From assembly GCA_017465905.1 (NCBI GenBank), contig JAFTVE010000027.1, forward strand, positions 1 to 64,000: DNA of 64,000 nt. The letters are read 5' to 3'. A program made the translations under genes and the position numbers. A model generated the notes under the pieces. It was not told where the DNA came from. It saw only the letters and a program-made list of their open reading frames with translations, and ran no database searches. The DNA comes from Bacteroidaceae bacterium (GTDB taxonomy: Bacteria; Bacteroidota; Bacteroidia; Bacteroidales; Bacteroidaceae). Positions 16,801-26,245 of the stretch are shown here, in pieces (within the stretch, counting starts at the first letter, position 1; every line of letters starts with the position of its first letter).

Positions 16801-18192
16801 GAGACCAGCACCGTACAGAGCACGCTCATCAAGAAAGGAGATAGTTGGAAATACTATGACAAAGGTTCACTCGACGGAAAGAGGTGGACCTCCGCCACCT
16901 ACTCCACCACATCCTGGGGCAGTGGCAAGGCACCGCTCGGCTACTACACCGGCGACAACTACAACAGCCGTGGCTACAACACCACCCTCGACTACGGCAC
17001 TGATGCCAATGCCAAGCGCCCCACCTACTACTTCCGCACGACATTCAACCTCTCAAGCGCTCCTACGACAGAAGACAAGTTTATCCTCCACTACACCGTG
17101 GACGACGGTATGATTGTCTATATCAACGGCACCGAGGCAGCCCGCTACCTCATGCCCAACGGTACAGTCAACTATAACACCTACGCAACAAGCCACGCCA
17201 GCGGCAATCCCGACCAAGGCACACTTACCCTCCCTGCGAAACTGTTCAAGAAGGGCAGCAATACCATTGCCGTGGAGGTACACAACAACAGTGCCAGCTC
17301 ATCGGACATCTACTTCGATTGCGAACTGCTCCACAGCACCATCAATGCCTCCAACGCGATTGTTTGTGAGACTGCCGAGTATACCCCATCGGGCAATGCC
17401 AACTTGATAGCCCTGTATGAACCGCTCACCGAAGAGGAGTTGGCCGAGAGCAACAGCTGCCCCGTACGCATCAATGAAATCAGCGCCGACAACAGCATCT
17501 ACGTCAACGAATACTACAAGAAGAACGACTGGATAGAGCTGTACAACACCACCGACGAGCCAATCGATGTAGCAGGCATGTATCTGAGCGACAACCTGGA
17601 CAACCCCACAAAGTATCAGATTGCAGGAGATGTCAACACTGTGATCGAGCCACACGGCTACCTCATCATCTGGGCCGACAAACTGATGACCTTCACCCAG
17701 CTGCACGCCCCCTTCAAGCTCGCAGCTGAAGGTGGCTACGTCACCCTCACCGATGCAGACTGTACGTGGAGAGATGTCCTCTACTATGAGCCCCACCTCG
17801 GCATCGAGTCGGCAGGTCTCTACCCCGACGGTAGCAGCGATGTATATGTGATGGCTAAACCAACCATAGCCAAGGCAAACATCATCAACAGCTATGCCGC
17901 ATGGCTCGAACAGCCGGAGATTCCCTGGAACGGCCAAAGCATCGATCATGTAGCTGCAGACAAGTTACTGTTGAGCCTTACAGAAGGCAGGCTCTACATC
18001 TACAGCGCAGAGGCTGCAGCTGCTACGGTAACCGTCTATACACCTACAGGACAGCAATGTGTGAAGGTACCGACCGAACTTGCTAACGGACATGCATGTA
18101 TCGACCTCAGCACATTGCCTACTGGTACCTATATCGTAGCTGTGATCGACTCGAACGGCAATACAGAGACCTTAAAATTGAGAATAGAATAA
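13867..18192 (+). CDS. Giant secreted CotH-kinase-like protein with lamin-tail domains
   Basis: 1441 residues from the ATG at 13867, which starts a clean signal peptide (cleavage after Ala18). Visible domains: N-terminal beta-sandwich ([16 protein letters not shown], about 20-200), Big2 (about 208-288), lamin-tail domain (about 298-410, LVINEIQSA), chitobiase-C-like domain (about 447-518, [11 protein letters not shown]), CotH (about 530-860, ending in [16 protein letters not shown]), a second lamin-tail (about 1198-1320, VRINEISAD) and a C-terminal sorting-like beta domain (about 1365-1441, [13 protein letters not shown]). CotH proteins of spores are protein kinases; in Bacteroidales their role is unknown. 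The tail resembles type-IX-type sorting domains, so cell-surface display is likely. fhs follows after 16 bp. Confidence 0.85.
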   Translation: MKRYLFSLFLMLPLMLHAQQWIDVTEAYIQNPTFDNSLATGWTYTSNASSQKGEYEGWEFWNGTFNIYQTVNVPNGKYRLSVQAYYRTTDNEQAYSNYSNGAEELTAFLYANEAQVPVVSVYSEHLTENYANSCWGTYGNGWEYLYYPNGMVSGAYCFERGMYNNSVETEVTDGTLTIGIINDTYMNSNWCMMDNFKLEYYGTVTAIEEITLSSTTLSLIEGETSQLTATITPANATYQRLEWLSEDESIATVDAKGKVTSISEGTTTIYAMATDESGAIASCEITVKRSVPTAETLVINEIQSANIDMFVDPSFNYGAWVELYNPTDKTVSLNGLYISDDAADLTKYNLGNRGTLPAKGYRVLWFDHYSHWALSQINFKLDFDGGTIFISNRDGEVITSQDFPMAVPRTSYARTTDGGDTWERTAEPTPGKSNATSTFTTERLEAPVVDTDAKLFTESFSIKVTKPTGSILRYTTDGTTPTLTNGKTSVSGKFTVKATTTYRFRLFQTGKLPSQVVTRSYIYMDRDYTLPVISVVTDPINLYDDSLGVYVKGVNGRTGNGQSTPCNWNMDWDRPVNFEYITPDGGMVVNQEVDFAMCGGWSRAWAPHSFKLKAGKIYEGNNSIDYPFFASKPYLKHKTLQIRNGGNDTDCRIKDAALQEIVHRSGLDVDGQSTQPVVHFINGEYISMLNMREPNNKHFAYANYGIDTDEMDQFEMSPDSGYVQMEGDREAFLKWYDLSANAADEATYEEIRHLVDIDEYINYMAVEFYLGGNDWPQNNIKGFRPRTEDGRFRFVMFDLDGTLATTSPFYTFEGKQNYTFDYIYDFGGQLTEEIELVTIFLNMLENESFRKQFIDTYCLVAGSVFEPERCNAIIDEMAARIAPALAFDGRSPYGTANKLKSSLANRQRSMIQALINYWRMGLSADMQQTISISANVEDVSLRVNDMEIPTDKFSGTLFTPVTLKAEPKAGYRFQGWGSETSTVQSTLIKKGDSWKYYDKGSLDGKRWTSATYSTTSWGSGKAPLGYYTGDNYNSRGYNTTLDYGTDANAKRPTYYFRTTFNLSSAPTTEDKFILHYTVDDGMIVYINGTEAARYLMPNGTVNYNTYATSHASGNPDQGTLTLPAKLFKKGSNTIAVEVHNNSASSSDIYFDCELLHSTINASNAIVCETAEYTPSGNANLIALYEPLTEEELAESNSCPVRINEISADNSIYVNEYYKKNDWIELYNTTDEPIDVAGMYLSDNLDNPTKYQIAGDVNTVIEPHGYLIIWADKLMTFTQLHAPFKLAAEGGYVTLTDADCTWRDVLYYEPHLGIESAGLYPDGSSDVYVMAKPTIAKANIINSYAAWLEQPEIPWNGQSIDHVAADKLLLSLTEGRLYIYSAEAAAATVTVYTPTGQQCVKVPTELANGHACIDLSTLPTGTYIVAVIDSNGNTETLKLRIE

Positions 18193-18208
18193 TAAAAATA
18201 TATACGAT

Positions 18209-19876
18209 ATGAAAACAGACATTGAAATCGCACGCAACACCCCATTGCGACCCATCGGAGAAATTGCCGCACAGGTAGGCATACCCGCCGAGAGTACAAA
18301 CCCCTACGGCCACTACATGGCCAAGGTAGACGAACACCTCATCGATGACGAGAAGGTGAAGCAAAGTAACCTCATCCTTGTCACAGCCATCACCCCCACG
18401 AAAGCGGGCATCGGCAAGACCACCGTATCTATCGGTCTCGCCCTCGGACTGAACAAGATAGGGAAGAAGACCATCGTGGCTCTGCGCGAACCCTCGCTGG
18501 GTCCCTGCTTCGGCATGAAGGGCGGTGCTGCCGGTGGTGGCTACACCCAGGTTCTGCCCATGGACAAGATTAACCTCCACTTCACGGGCGACTTCCACGC
18601 TATCACCTCGGCCAACAACATGATTGCCGCCCTGCTCGACAATTACATGTACCAGAACCGCGACAAAGGCATCGGCCTCAAGGAGGTGCTCTGGCGCCGC
18701 GTACTCGATGTCAACGACCGCTCACTGCGCTATATCGTCACAGGCCTTGGCCCCAAGACCAACGGCTTTGCCCAGGAAGCAGGCTTCGACATCACTCCCG
18801 CCTCAGAAATCATGGCCATCCTATGCCTCGCTAAGGATGAGGATGACTTGCGCCGCCGCATCGAGAACATCCTGCTCGGCTTCACCTACGATGGCAAGCC
18901 CTTCACCGTCAAGGACCTCGGCGTAGCAGGAGCCATCACCGTACTGCTCAAGGATGCCATCTCGCCCAACCTCGTGCAGACCACAGAGAACACCCCCGCC
19001 CTCGTACATGGCGGTCCGTTTGCCAATATCGCCCACGGATGCAACTCGGTGCTGGCAACCAAGCTGGCCATGACATACGCCGATTATGTCATCACCGAAG
19101 CAGGCTTCGGTGCTGACCTCGGAGCAGAGAAGTTCTACGACATCAAGTGCCGCAAGGCCGGACTCACCCCCAAGCTCACCGTGCTCGTAGCTACCGCCCG
19201 TGCACTGAAGATGCATGGTGGCGTGCCTCAGGACCAAGTTTCAGAGCCTAACCTCGAAGCACTCAAGGCCGGTATGGTTAACCTCGACAAGCACTTGCGC
19301 AACCTGCAGTCGTTCGGGCAGACAGTAGTCGTTGCCTTCAACCGCTACAATGGCGACACCGACGAGGAGATCAACTACGTTCGCCAGCACTGCGCCGAGC
19401 TTGGTGTGGGCTGTGAGGTCAACAATGCGTATGCCCTGGGCGGTGAAGGTGCTGCCGACCTGGCTCGCCTCGTAGCAGAAACCATAGAGCAGAAGCCCTC
19501 CTCGGAGTTGCATTTCGCTTACGAAGACGGCGACAGTGTAGAGGAGAAGATTGGCAAGGTAGCCAAGAATCTTTATGGTGCTGCATCAGTGACGCTGAGT
19601 GCTGCTGCCAAGAAGAAGCTCGCGATGATAGCCGAGCTCGGCTACACGCACTTCCCCATCTGTATTGCCAAGACCCAGTACTCCTTCTCTACCGATGCCA
19701 AGCGGTACGGCGCACCCGAAGGCTTCGGCTTCACCGTACAGGACATCGTCATCAATGCCGGTGCCGAGATGCTGGTAGTTATAGCCGGTGACATCATGCG
19801 CATGCCCGGCTTACCCAAAGAGCCTGCCGCCCTGCATATCGACATCGTGAACGGACAGATTGAGGGACTTGATTAA
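18209..19876 (+). CDS. fhs: Formate-tetrahydrofolate ligase
   Basis: 555 residues, the usual length. It joins formate to tetrahydrofolate with ATP, feeding one-carbon units to purine and other synthesis in the cytosol. The P-loop-like [11 protein letters not shown] is at 62-72, with [19 protein letters not shown] just after 90 and the FTGDFHAI and NMIAALLDN motifs around 125-145. It starts only 16 bp after the secreted CotH gene on the same strand, with no promoter motif in the gap, so it is probably co-transcribed with that unrelated gene. The hairpin at 19992-20029 may end the transcript. Confidence 0.97.
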   Translation: MKTDIEIARNTPLRPIGEIAAQVGIPAESTNPYGHYMAKVDEHLIDDEKVKQSNLILVTAITPTKAGIGKTTVSIGLALGLNKIGKKTIVALREPSLGPCFGMKGGAAGGGYTQVLPMDKINLHFTGDFHAITSANNMIAALLDNYMYQNRDKGIGLKEVLWRRVLDVNDRSLRYIVTGLGPKTNGFAQEAGFDITPASEIMAILCLAKDEDDLRRRIENILLGFTYDGKPFTVKDLGVAGAITVLLKDAISPNLVQTTENTPALVHGGPFANIAHGCNSVLATKLAMTYADYVITEAGFGADLGAEKFYDIKCRKAGLTPKLTVLVATARALKMHGGVPQDQVSEPNLEALKAGMVNLDKHLRNLQSFGQTVVVAFNRYNGDTDEEINYVRQHCAELGVGCEVNNAYALGGEGAADLARLVAETIEQKPSSELHFAYEDGDSVEEKIGKVAKNLYGAASVTLSAAAKKKLAMIAELGYTHFPICIAKTQYSFSTDAKRYGAPEGFGFTVQDIVINAGAEMLVVIAGDIMRMPGLPKEPAALHIDIVNGQIEGLD

Positions 19877-19949
19877 GAGTTGTGAGTTATGAGTTATGAG
19901 TCGTGTACTTTCTCAACTCACAACTCATAACTCACAATTCATAACTCAT
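19877..19949. repeat. Opposed heptad arrays GAGTTRT / RTAACTC
   Basis: GAGTY begins at 19877, 19884, 19891 and 19898, immediately after the fhs stop codon. The complementary AACTC or AATTC type begins at 19915, 19922, 19929, 19936 and 19943. The strict 7-bp spacing in both arms allows a hairpin of up to about 30 bp with register slippage. Confidence 0.85.
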
Positions 19950-19991
19950 CAAAGCCTTTTGTTTTTTTCATCAGACAGCTCCGGCAAATCT

Positions 19992-20029
19992 AACGGACGG
20001 CTTTGGCATTTTTATCAGAGCCGTCCGTT
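19992..20029 (+). terminator. Hairpin, likely end of fhs transcript
   Basis: AACGGACGGCT (19992-20002) pairs perfectly with AGCCGTCCGTT (20019-20029) over 11 bp, followed by a short T-rich stretch. Confidence 0.6.
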
Positions 20030-20094
20030 TCGTGAGGTACATGCATGCAATGATTCTGTTGCATGTGTGTACCAATTTCATTGTATGTGGTGAC

Positions 20095-20166
20095 CGCAAA
20101 AAAGTAGTTAATGCGAGCAGAATAGTAGTAACTACAAGCAAAAAAGTAGTAAGTACTGGGTGAAAA
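20095..20166. repeat. Tandem array with 21-23 bp period (array D)
   Basis: Three units centred on AGTAGTTAAT, AGTAGTAACT and AGTAGTAAGT recur at 21-22 bp spacing, with GCAAAAAA or GCAGAAT linkers and a decayed fourth unit (GTGAAAAAAG). The AGTAGTTA core resembles array C at 29665-29752. Confidence 0.65.
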
Positions 20167-20301
20167 AAGTTTATTTTTAAGGTGGCAATGGCATGCTCGA
20201 CATGGATTTTTGTACGCTCAGTTGCGTGATAACTGTACAAAATCACAAGCCTTGACTTTGCCACTGCCACCCCAAAAATAAACTTTTTTCACCTGCACGA
20301 T
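20159..20301. repeat. 143-bp inverted-repeat element with 35-bp arms
   Basis: The left arm (20159-20193, starting GGTGAAAAAAGTTTATTTTT) and right arm (20267-20301) match in inverted orientation at about 32 of 35 positions. A second inner pairing (GATTTTTGTAC near 20205 and GTACAAAATC near 20235) extends the dyad. It is non-coding and could be a miniature mobile element or a large hairpin. Confidence 0.8.
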
Positions 20302-20331
20302 TGGATTCTCTATACCACGGATTTTTCTTTT

Positions 20332-20574
20332 GTCAACTGATTGCACAGATTGAGCTGATAGTCTCCGCTGATTTTTCCTCACACAGAGGTCGCAGAGAGC
20401 ACAGAGGCGCACTCGCTGCGCTTGTGCTTGCCATCCGGACGGCACATACAAGCGCCAGCGACGTATGCTCTGCGTTCTCTGTGCACTCTGCGTGAGACAT
20501 GCGAGCACTCGGCAACGCCGACAAGCGCGGGCGTAGCGACGCGCCAATCTGTTTTATCCGTTTCATCTGTTGAC
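20332..20574. repeat. 243-bp nested inverted-repeat element with CAGAG motifs
   Basis: Outer arms GTCAACTGATTGCACAGATTG (20332-20352) and a CAATCTG...TCTGTTGAC arm (20545-20574) are imperfectly complementary. Inside, CAGAG-rich (20378-20408) and CTCTG-rich (20468-20496) segments pair, and a GC-rich inner hairpin lies near 20410-20462. Confidence 0.65.
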
Positions 20575-20635
20575 TAATAGTAACGTGAGTTCGATATAAG
20601 GAGTAATGAACTATAGATGCAATATAAAACAATTC

Positions 20636-20886
20636 AAAAGCACTGTCGCCCTTTAAGGGGGACGAGCGGAATGAAGCTTCTGCGTAATGGAGCGGAGGGG
20701 GTAATAATGAGTGCACAAGTTCCAAAGCTTCGGGAGAAAGTGTTCTTCTATAGGGAAATTTGTTCTTAATCAGATTATTATAAGAAGATATTAATATATC
20801 TCTTGGCGCGTTTACCGTTACCCCCTCCGTTACGTTCCACTTCGTTACACTACACTCGTCCCCCTTAAAGGGCGACAGTATCTTTT
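20636..20886. repeat. About 250-bp element with 25-bp perfect terminal inverted repeats
   Basis: ACTGTCGCCCTTTAAGGGGG plus ACGAG (20642-20666) is the exact reverse complement of 20855-20879. The symmetry continues outward as CAAAAG/CTTTTG and inward as GGAGGGGGTAA and its complement. No transposase is present, so this is MITE-like. Confidence 0.85.
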
Positions 20887-20957
20887 GGTTAGTTCTGTAT
20901 ACTGAAAACCAGGACTCGAATAAATCATCTCCGTGTAAGGTTCCACGATTTACAAGC

Positions 20958-20989
20958 AAAAAGAGGGTAGCCGAATGGCTACCCTCTTT
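20958..20989 (-). terminator. Intrinsic terminator of the 1193-residue protein gene
   Basis: AAAGAGGGTAGCC (20960-20972), loop GAAT, GGCTACCCTCTTT (20977-20989): a 13-bp perfect stem continuing into a T-run on the minus strand, 20 nt after the stop at 21010. Confidence 0.95.
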
Positions 20990-21009
20990 ATTATTATAGA
21001 AGTTTAGGA

Positions 21010-24000
21010 TTACTTCTTGATTACACGCTTCTTACCGTCTACGATATAGATACCAGTAGCAGCAGGAGCCTCGATGCGACGACCGAAGAGGTCGAAGATA
21101 CCCTTCTTGGCAGGAGCAACGAACTCGTCAGCAATCTCAATATCTTCAATGTTGTCCATGAGATCTTGGATATACTTCTCTGACTCAACAATCTTGATTG
21201 CAGATGCAGTACCTACAGTTGACTCCCAGTATACAACGTTACCGAATGCGCCAGCACCACCACCGTGACCATTGAAGTGAAGGTTTGCATTACCCCATTT
21301 ACTATCACGGATTGTTACAACCTTACCATCTTGGAAGTCAATCTGGAACGGTCTGGTTGCATCAGGTTCGGGTACCATAACCAAAGGATCTGACAGATAT
21401 TCTGAGCAACCCATGTACATTTCTGTTGCCACATTCTTGAGGTAGAATGAGCGAATACCTCCCACGCGCTCTGTCTCCTCAAACTTCCAGAGATAAGCGG
21501 GATCAGAGATACCAACATAACTCCAAGCAGGAGCCTCCTCCTTAGCATAGATAGCCATATCTACTCCGTGAGTCTCCTTGAATGCGGGCAGACCGCTAAG
21601 GATGAAGTAGGTCTTGTCAGGCAAGGGGAGGTTAACCTCCAAGTGTACTACTGCAGAGTCGAGGTCATTAGCAGCCTGCTGGATAGCCTCATCAGTGCCA
21701 CCATTTGCCAAGATAACCTCAGCAGCAGCAATAGCAGCGTCATACTTTACAAGAGCTGTATCGCTGAACTGACCAATCTCATCACCTCTCACAGGAGCAA
21801 CAGCCACAGCCGCATCATAAGATTCCTGGAGGATAGAGAGCGTAGAGATAATACCATTCACAGTTACGGTAGCTACACCCTCAGCATTGGTGAATGCAAA
21901 TGAGAACGCCTCAACAACAGTGGTATCGAGTACTACAGTAGCAGTTGCACCAGCAGCATTTACAGTAGCAGGAATCTCAGCACCAAAGAGGTCGTATACC
22001 TTAAGGTCGGTGAATGCGCAGTCCTTATCAGCAGTCAATGTCAATGTATTAACACCTGAGTAGAGAGCGATTGTCTCAGTTTCGAAGTTTAGGTCAGAGA
22101 GACTCTTAGCAGCGTAAGGCAACTCGCGTACCTCACGAACGAACCAAGCAGAACCTGAGTTAGCAGTAGCAGTCCACTTACAGATACCCGACTTATCACC
22201 CTTGACAGCATGCTCAGGACAACCGTATACATTAGAGCCTGAAGCAACTACTCCACCATTGTGGTCACCAGTATGGAACATACCGTTGTGGATGATAGCG
22301 AACTGACCAGCACCGAAGGGCTGAAGTTCAACAGTATCCTTCTCTGTAGACAAACCTGCAGTGTTACTTACCTCTTCGCCATCGATATCAAACAGAGTAT
22401 TGATGTAGAGACCGGTAGCCTCGTGCTTAACATAATAGTAATATTTACCATCCTCATTAGGAATAGGCTCGAAGCTGAATTCTTGCTGCAAGCTGTCAGC
22501 AGATGCAGTCTCCCACCAAAGCCAATTGATTTTAGCTGAGTCGCTGTGAACAGTCAATGCCTTGTGAACACCCTGATTTGCGAAGAACGGGCCAGCAGAG
22601 ATGAAGCGGTACTTCTTACCAGGCTCGGGCATCACGATACCCAACTCGTCGAGTTTACCCTGCTCATCCTCAAGCTTAGTAATAGCAGCCATGATGTCAG
22701 CGTCAGAAGCGTCAGTACCCAGCAGAGCCTCAGCAGCAGCCAATGCATCATAGAAAGAGGTAAGGTCTGCATTGTAGAAGCCAGGAGCTGTACCACGATA
22801 AGCGTTCATAGCCTTAGCAGCACCTACAGTTTGCTGCAAGTTATCTACAGCTTCAGAAATCTGGTTGATTTCCAGCACAGCGGGGAACTGGTGAGGATGA
22901 TCTTTTCCACGGCCAGTCATAGCAAAACTGAATGCACTGTACTCACCCTCGGGAAGAGTTACCTCGATATAATGGTACTCAGGCACTTGCACACCCCAAG
23001 TAGAGTGGAAGAATGTAGCAGGATTATCGTCAATCAAACCGAGGATACCAGCACCATCAATAGAGTTAGGATTAAGACGATTGTGGTCAGCGTTAGAATA
23101 AACATCGTTCTCTGTCAATTCAATCTCATTTCCATTCTCATCGAACATTTCGAATCTTTGCATAGTGAAGAAAGGATGAACGTCATCATAAGTACCATTG
23201 CTACCAGTTTCACGTACAATGAAACGAACCTTTGTCAAAGGATACTGGAAACGATAGAGCTTAGAAGTATAAGTTACAACACCAGCCTCATCGGTAGTAG
23301 TACCTTCCATAAGTTTATAGTTACTAACAGCAGTTTCGCTGCGCTGAATTACGATGGGGAACTCATCGAAAGTAAGAGGATTAGCCTGGATATCAGCGAT
23401 AAGGGCATACAAGCTATCGCAGCGATGCTTAGCAGTTACTGCTGAAAGGCCCTCTTCAGACTCATCCAAAACAATCTGGACCTCTTCCAAAAGCTCCTCA
23501 ATTCTAGCAATCATCTCTTTTGTATGCTGACCCAACTCTTCACCGGGCTCAGTATTATCGATCCATTCATTAACAATGTCAATCTTGATGTAGCTGCTGT
23601 CCAACTCAACGTATGCAGTAGCCTCATTCAAAGCTGTCTTCTCTGCAGCAATCTCTTCGCGGTTAGCAGCAGCAGCCTCGTACATACCCTCAGCCTCAGC
23701 TACAAGACCATTCAGCTTTTCTACAGCAGCATCCACAGATGGAGACCACTCCATAGCAGCAATTTCCTTAGCTGCAGCGATAGCGTTGTTCAAGCCACGG
23801 TAGTCAGCAATAGACTTGTTTGCCAAGCGGATAGCCCAATAAACGTCCTCGTCGGTCTGGTAAGCATCAGCAGCACCTGCCAAAGCCTTACCAGCAGCAA
23901 TCTGCTCGTTGAGGTAAGCAACTGTGTCAACGTTCATCTTGTAAGCCACGCAAGTATCGGCAATAGCTACAGTTGCAGCCATGTCAATCTTAGCCATCTC

Positions 24001-24591
24001 ATCAAGGGCTGCAGCAGCATCCATATCACCGAAGTAATACAATGTAGCGTTGTCCCAAACGAGATAGTTAGCGTTAGTAGCATCGGCCTGGAGACCTACA
24101 TTCAGTGTACCGTCAGTTACGTTAACTGCTACATTGAACTTGGCTGTGTGAGCCCACTTCTGATTCAAATCAGGGTTGTTGGTAGCAACAGCTGTTGTAG
24201 CCTCGTTAGCAAAGAGGGTTACGCCAGTTACAGACTCTCTGTTATCTTCCTGAGCCTGAAGAGAAGCACCAATATAAGCACCGAATACGTAAGTACCGTT
24301 AGGAAGGTTCTTAACGGTCTGTGAGATAGTGTTGTTTGAAAGACCACCTGTAGTTACATCAGGTTTCCAGTTCTCAAGAACAACATTGTTTACACCATGG
24401 AAACCAGGACGTGCAGTCTGATTCTTGGTGTTCTTCTTCCAGATGTGAGAATCAAATTTCAAGTTCCAGCCAATAACGCCTTGTTCCATATCGGCATTGA
24501 TCAACTTGGAAGTCACATCCTCTTGAGCGAAGCTGGTCATGAATGACGCAGCAGCAAGGCCCAAGCACAACAATCGTAAATTCTTCTTCAT
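21010..24591 (-). CDS. Large secreted protein with carbohydrate-binding-like and helical linker domains
   Basis: 1193 residues; no catalytic domain recognised. After the signal peptide (cleavage near FAQ, 23) comes a beta-sandwich (about 25-190; INADMEQGVIGWNL, LVWDNATLYYFGD), long Ala/Glu-rich FIVAR-like helices (about 195-395), a discoidin-like region (about 430-570; LIDDNPATFFHSTW), more helices, and lectin-like modules. The last 30 residues (FDLFGRRIEAP, GIYIVDGKKRVIKK) are the short tail typical of secreted Prevotella and Bacteroides proteins. It probably binds polysaccharide or host glycan at the cell surface. The DNPATFFHSTW element recurs in the dockerin CotH protein at 35286-38348. 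Monocistronic by its promoter and terminator. Confidence 0.7.
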   Translation of the reverse strand: MKKNLRLLCLGLAAASFMTSFAQEDVTSKLINADMEQGVIGWNLKFDSHIWKKNTKNQTARPGFHGVNNVVLENWKPDVTTGGLSNNTISQTVKNLPNGTYVFGAYIGASLQAQEDNRESVTGVTLFANEATTAVATNNPDLNQKWAHTAKFNVAVNVTDGTLNVGLQADATNANYLVWDNATLYYFGDMDAAAALDEMAKIDMAATVAIADTCVAYKMNVDTVAYLNEQIAAGKALAGAADAYQTDEDVYWAIRLANKSIADYRGLNNAIAAAKEIAAMEWSPSVDAAVEKLNGLVAEAEGMYEAAAANREEIAAEKTALNEATAYVELDSSYIKIDIVNEWIDNTEPGEELGQHTKEMIARIEELLEEVQIVLDESEEGLSAVTAKHRCDSLYALIADIQANPLTFDEFPIVIQRSETAVSNYKLMEGTTTDEAGVVTYTSKLYRFQYPLTKVRFIVRETGSNGTYDDVHPFFTMQRFEMFDENGNEIELTENDVYSNADHNRLNPNSIDGAGILGLIDDNPATFFHSTWGVQVPEYHYIEVTLPEGEYSAFSFAMTGRGKDHPHQFPAVLEINQISEAVDNLQQTVGAAKAMNAYRGTAPGFYNADLTSFYDALAAAEALLGTDASDADIMAAITKLEDEQGKLDELGIVMPEPGKKYRFISAGPFFANQGVHKALTVHSDSAKINWLWWETASADSLQQEFSFEPIPNEDGKYYYYVKHEATGLYINTLFDIDGEEVSNTAGLSTEKDTVELQPFGAGQFAIIHNGMFHTGDHNGGVVASGSNVYGCPEHAVKGDKSGICKWTATANSGSAWFVREVRELPYAAKSLSDLNFETETIALYSGVNTLTLTADKDCAFTDLKVYDLFGAEIPATVNAAGATATVVLDTTVVEAFSFAFTNAEGVATVTVNGIISTLSILQESYDAAVAVAPVRGDEIGQFSDTALVKYDAAIAAAEVILANGGTDEAIQQAANDLDSAVVHLEVNLPLPDKTYFILSGLPAFKETHGVDMAIYAKEEAPAWSYVGISDPAYLWKFEETERVGGIRSFYLKNVATEMYMGCSEYLSDPLVMVPEPDATRPFQIDFQDGKVVTIRDSKWGNANLHFNGHGGGAGAFGNVVYWESTVGTASAIKIVESEKYIQDLMDNIEDIEIADEFVAPAKKGIFDLFGRRIEAPAATGIYIVDGKKRVIKK

Positions 24592-24673
24592 GTTTTTTTT
24601 GAGACTTAATTTGTTAATACTAATTTGTTTGTTTTCTCTCTTTTAATGGTTATTAATTGTGTTTTTCAATCGC

Positions 24674-24729
24674 GCAAACTTAGTTTGCTATTTCGATACA
24701 AAGATGGTGAAACTCAAAAAAAATGCAAC
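24674..24729 (-). promoter_or_regulatory. Promoter region of the 1193-residue protein gene with small dyad
   Basis: The minus strand offers two -7 candidates: CATCTTTG (24699-24706, with GTTG 19 bp upstream) and TAAGTTTG (24675-24682). The second lies inside the dyad GCAAAC-TTA-GTTTGC (24674-24688), a possible operator. Confidence 0.4.
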
Positions 24730-24846
24730 GTTTTTTTATTAATATACACTTAATACTACTTAAAAAAGCATTCTTTTCATATTTGGCGAAGAAAGCGAAT
24801 CTAAAAACTGCAAAGTAGAGTTTTCAGATTCACTTCTCGTTACGTA

Positions 24847-26070
24847 TTACTTGCGAATCTTATACCAACTGCTACCGTAAAGCAAGATCACGAGGAAGCA
24901 GGGAACGCATACCCAGTAGCTCATCTGGAACGAGCCGGTAAGTCCCTCAACCCAAGCACGCACGAGCGGCATCACAGCACCACCGGCCATAGCCATGGTG
25001 AGGAGTGCAGAGCCCTGCTTGGTGAACTTGCCGAGGTCGGCCATTGCCAAGGGCCAGAGAGCCGGCCACATGAGTGAGCAACCGAGAGCCATCAACAGGA
25101 TGCAGTAGATAGAGTATTCACCGGGGAGTACGGCTACAAGCACAGAGCCTACCAAAGCAATCCATGCACAGATACGCATAGCCTTGTCCTGGCTGAGGTA
25201 CTTGGGAATGAACAGGATACCACAGATGTAACCGAGTACCATACCTACCGAAGGAATGTAACCGAGCAACTCGGCAGAAGCACCGAGAACAACGCCTTCG
25301 TTCTTCAAGCTGGTAGCATAGTCGGCCACGGTAGCCAATGAGATGGTCTCAACACCCACGTAGAAGAAGAGTGTCAAGCAACCGAGCAGCAAGTGGGGGA
25401 ACTGCATGATAGAGGTCTTACCCTCAGCATAAGGACATGCAGCAGCATCGTCCTCATCCTCACCGGCAGCCTTCACCTCGGGCAGCGGAGCGAGCAGGGC
25501 AATGATGCCGAGCAGCACAAATATACCTATAATAATATAGAAGGGCAAGAAGAGGTCACCCATCTGAATCTGGTCGATAGACTTACCGATTACCAAGGTC
25601 ATGAATACGGTAGTAGTGGGCCATGCGAGCTTGTTGCAGATACCCATGATAGAGGTACGCTTAGCTGCACTCTCGAGCGGGCCAAGGATGGTGATGTAGG
25701 GATTCACGCAAGCCTGCAATACGGCATTGGCAGCACCACTGATGAAACATGCGGTGAGGAAGAATGCCAAAGATTCGTTCTTGGCAGCAGGGATAAACAG
25801 TGCAAAAGCGATGGCAAACAGCGCGAACGACACGGCCATAGTAGCCTTGTAACCAATCTTGCTGATACATACCGTGGCAGGATAGCCGAAAAGCAAGAAG
25901 GGAACGAAGTTAAATGCAATCAAGAGGTTGGCCACCACAGGAGTGATATCCAATGCACCTTTGAGCACGGGTGTCAAGAAGCCGTTGATACCCAAGGCAA
26001 AGCCGATGGCGAAGAAGAACAGACCGCATATCGCAAGTGCAATGCCTGTCTTGTTTTGTTTCTGAGTCAT
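24847..26070 (-). CDS. Sugar MFS permease, FucP/GluP type
   Basis: 407 residues with about 12 hydrophobic spans and a longer acidic loop in the middle (GEDEDDAAACPY). The motif NPYITILGP in the fourth span is shared by the FucP/GluP glucose-galactose-fucose transporters, which import sugar with protons or sodium across the inner membrane. The N-acetylhexosamine-kinase-like gene lies upstream on the same strand (175 bp), suggesting uptake followed by 1-phosphorylation of the same sugar. Substrate not readable. Confidence 0.85.
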   Translation of the reverse strand: MTQKQNKTGIALAICGLFFFAIGFALGINGFLTPVLKGALDITPVVANLLIAFNFVPFLLFGYPATVCISKIGYKATMAVSFALFAIAFALFIPAAKNESLAFFLTACFISGAANAVLQACVNPYITILGPLESAAKRTSIMGICNKLAWPTTTVFMTLVIGKSIDQIQMGDLFLPFYIIIGIFVLLGIIALLAPLPEVKAAGEDEDDAAACPYAEGKTSIMQFPHLLLGCLTLFFYVGVETISLATVADYATSLKNEGVVLGASAELLGYIPSVGMVLGYICGILFIPKYLSQDKAMRICAWIALVGSVLVAVLPGEYSIYCILLMALGCSLMWPALWPLAMADLGKFTKQGSALLTMAMAGGAVMPLVRAWVEGLTGSFQMSYWVCVPCFLVILLYGSSWYKIRK

Positions 26071-26075
26071 AATGA

Positions 26076-26240
26076 AATTTACTATTTAACAATTTACAAT
26101 TTACTATTTATGTACAATTTGACTATTTACCATTGAATTACAATTTAGTTATTTACAATTTTGCGGAGTCTGCGAAGAAGAAATTGTCAAATTACCCAAT
26201 CGCCCAATAAATTGTAATTAGTAAATTGTCAAATTGTACA
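26076..26240. repeat. AT-rich heptad-type arrays, opposed, between kinase and permease
   Basis: Repeated ACTATTT, ACAATTT and ACCATTG units on the left are complemented on the right by AAATTGT and AATTGTA units, giving a long imperfect AT hairpin around GCGGAGTCTGCGAAG. Confidence 0.6.
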
Positions 26241-26245
26241 TTCAA

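Larger units (their letters stand above)
19877..21009. other. 1.1-kb gene-free repeat hub between fhs and the 1193-residue protein
   Basis: In order: opposed heptad arrays (19877-19949), hairpin 19992-20029, hairpin 20036-20073 (13 of 15 bp), 21-bp tandem array (about 20095-20166), 143-bp inverted-repeat element (20159-20301), 243-bp inverted-repeat element (20332-20574), about 250-bp element with 25-bp perfect inverted ends (20636-20886), and a terminator (20958-20989). An open frame of 208 codons on the minus strand (20333-20959) simply follows the repeats and is not credible. No RNA gene was recognised. Confidence 0.8.

Noticed and set aside
20333..20959. 208-codon minus-strand open frame in the repeat hub
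   Set aside because: It spans inverted-repeat elements and a terminator; its composition mirrors the repeats and shows no domain.
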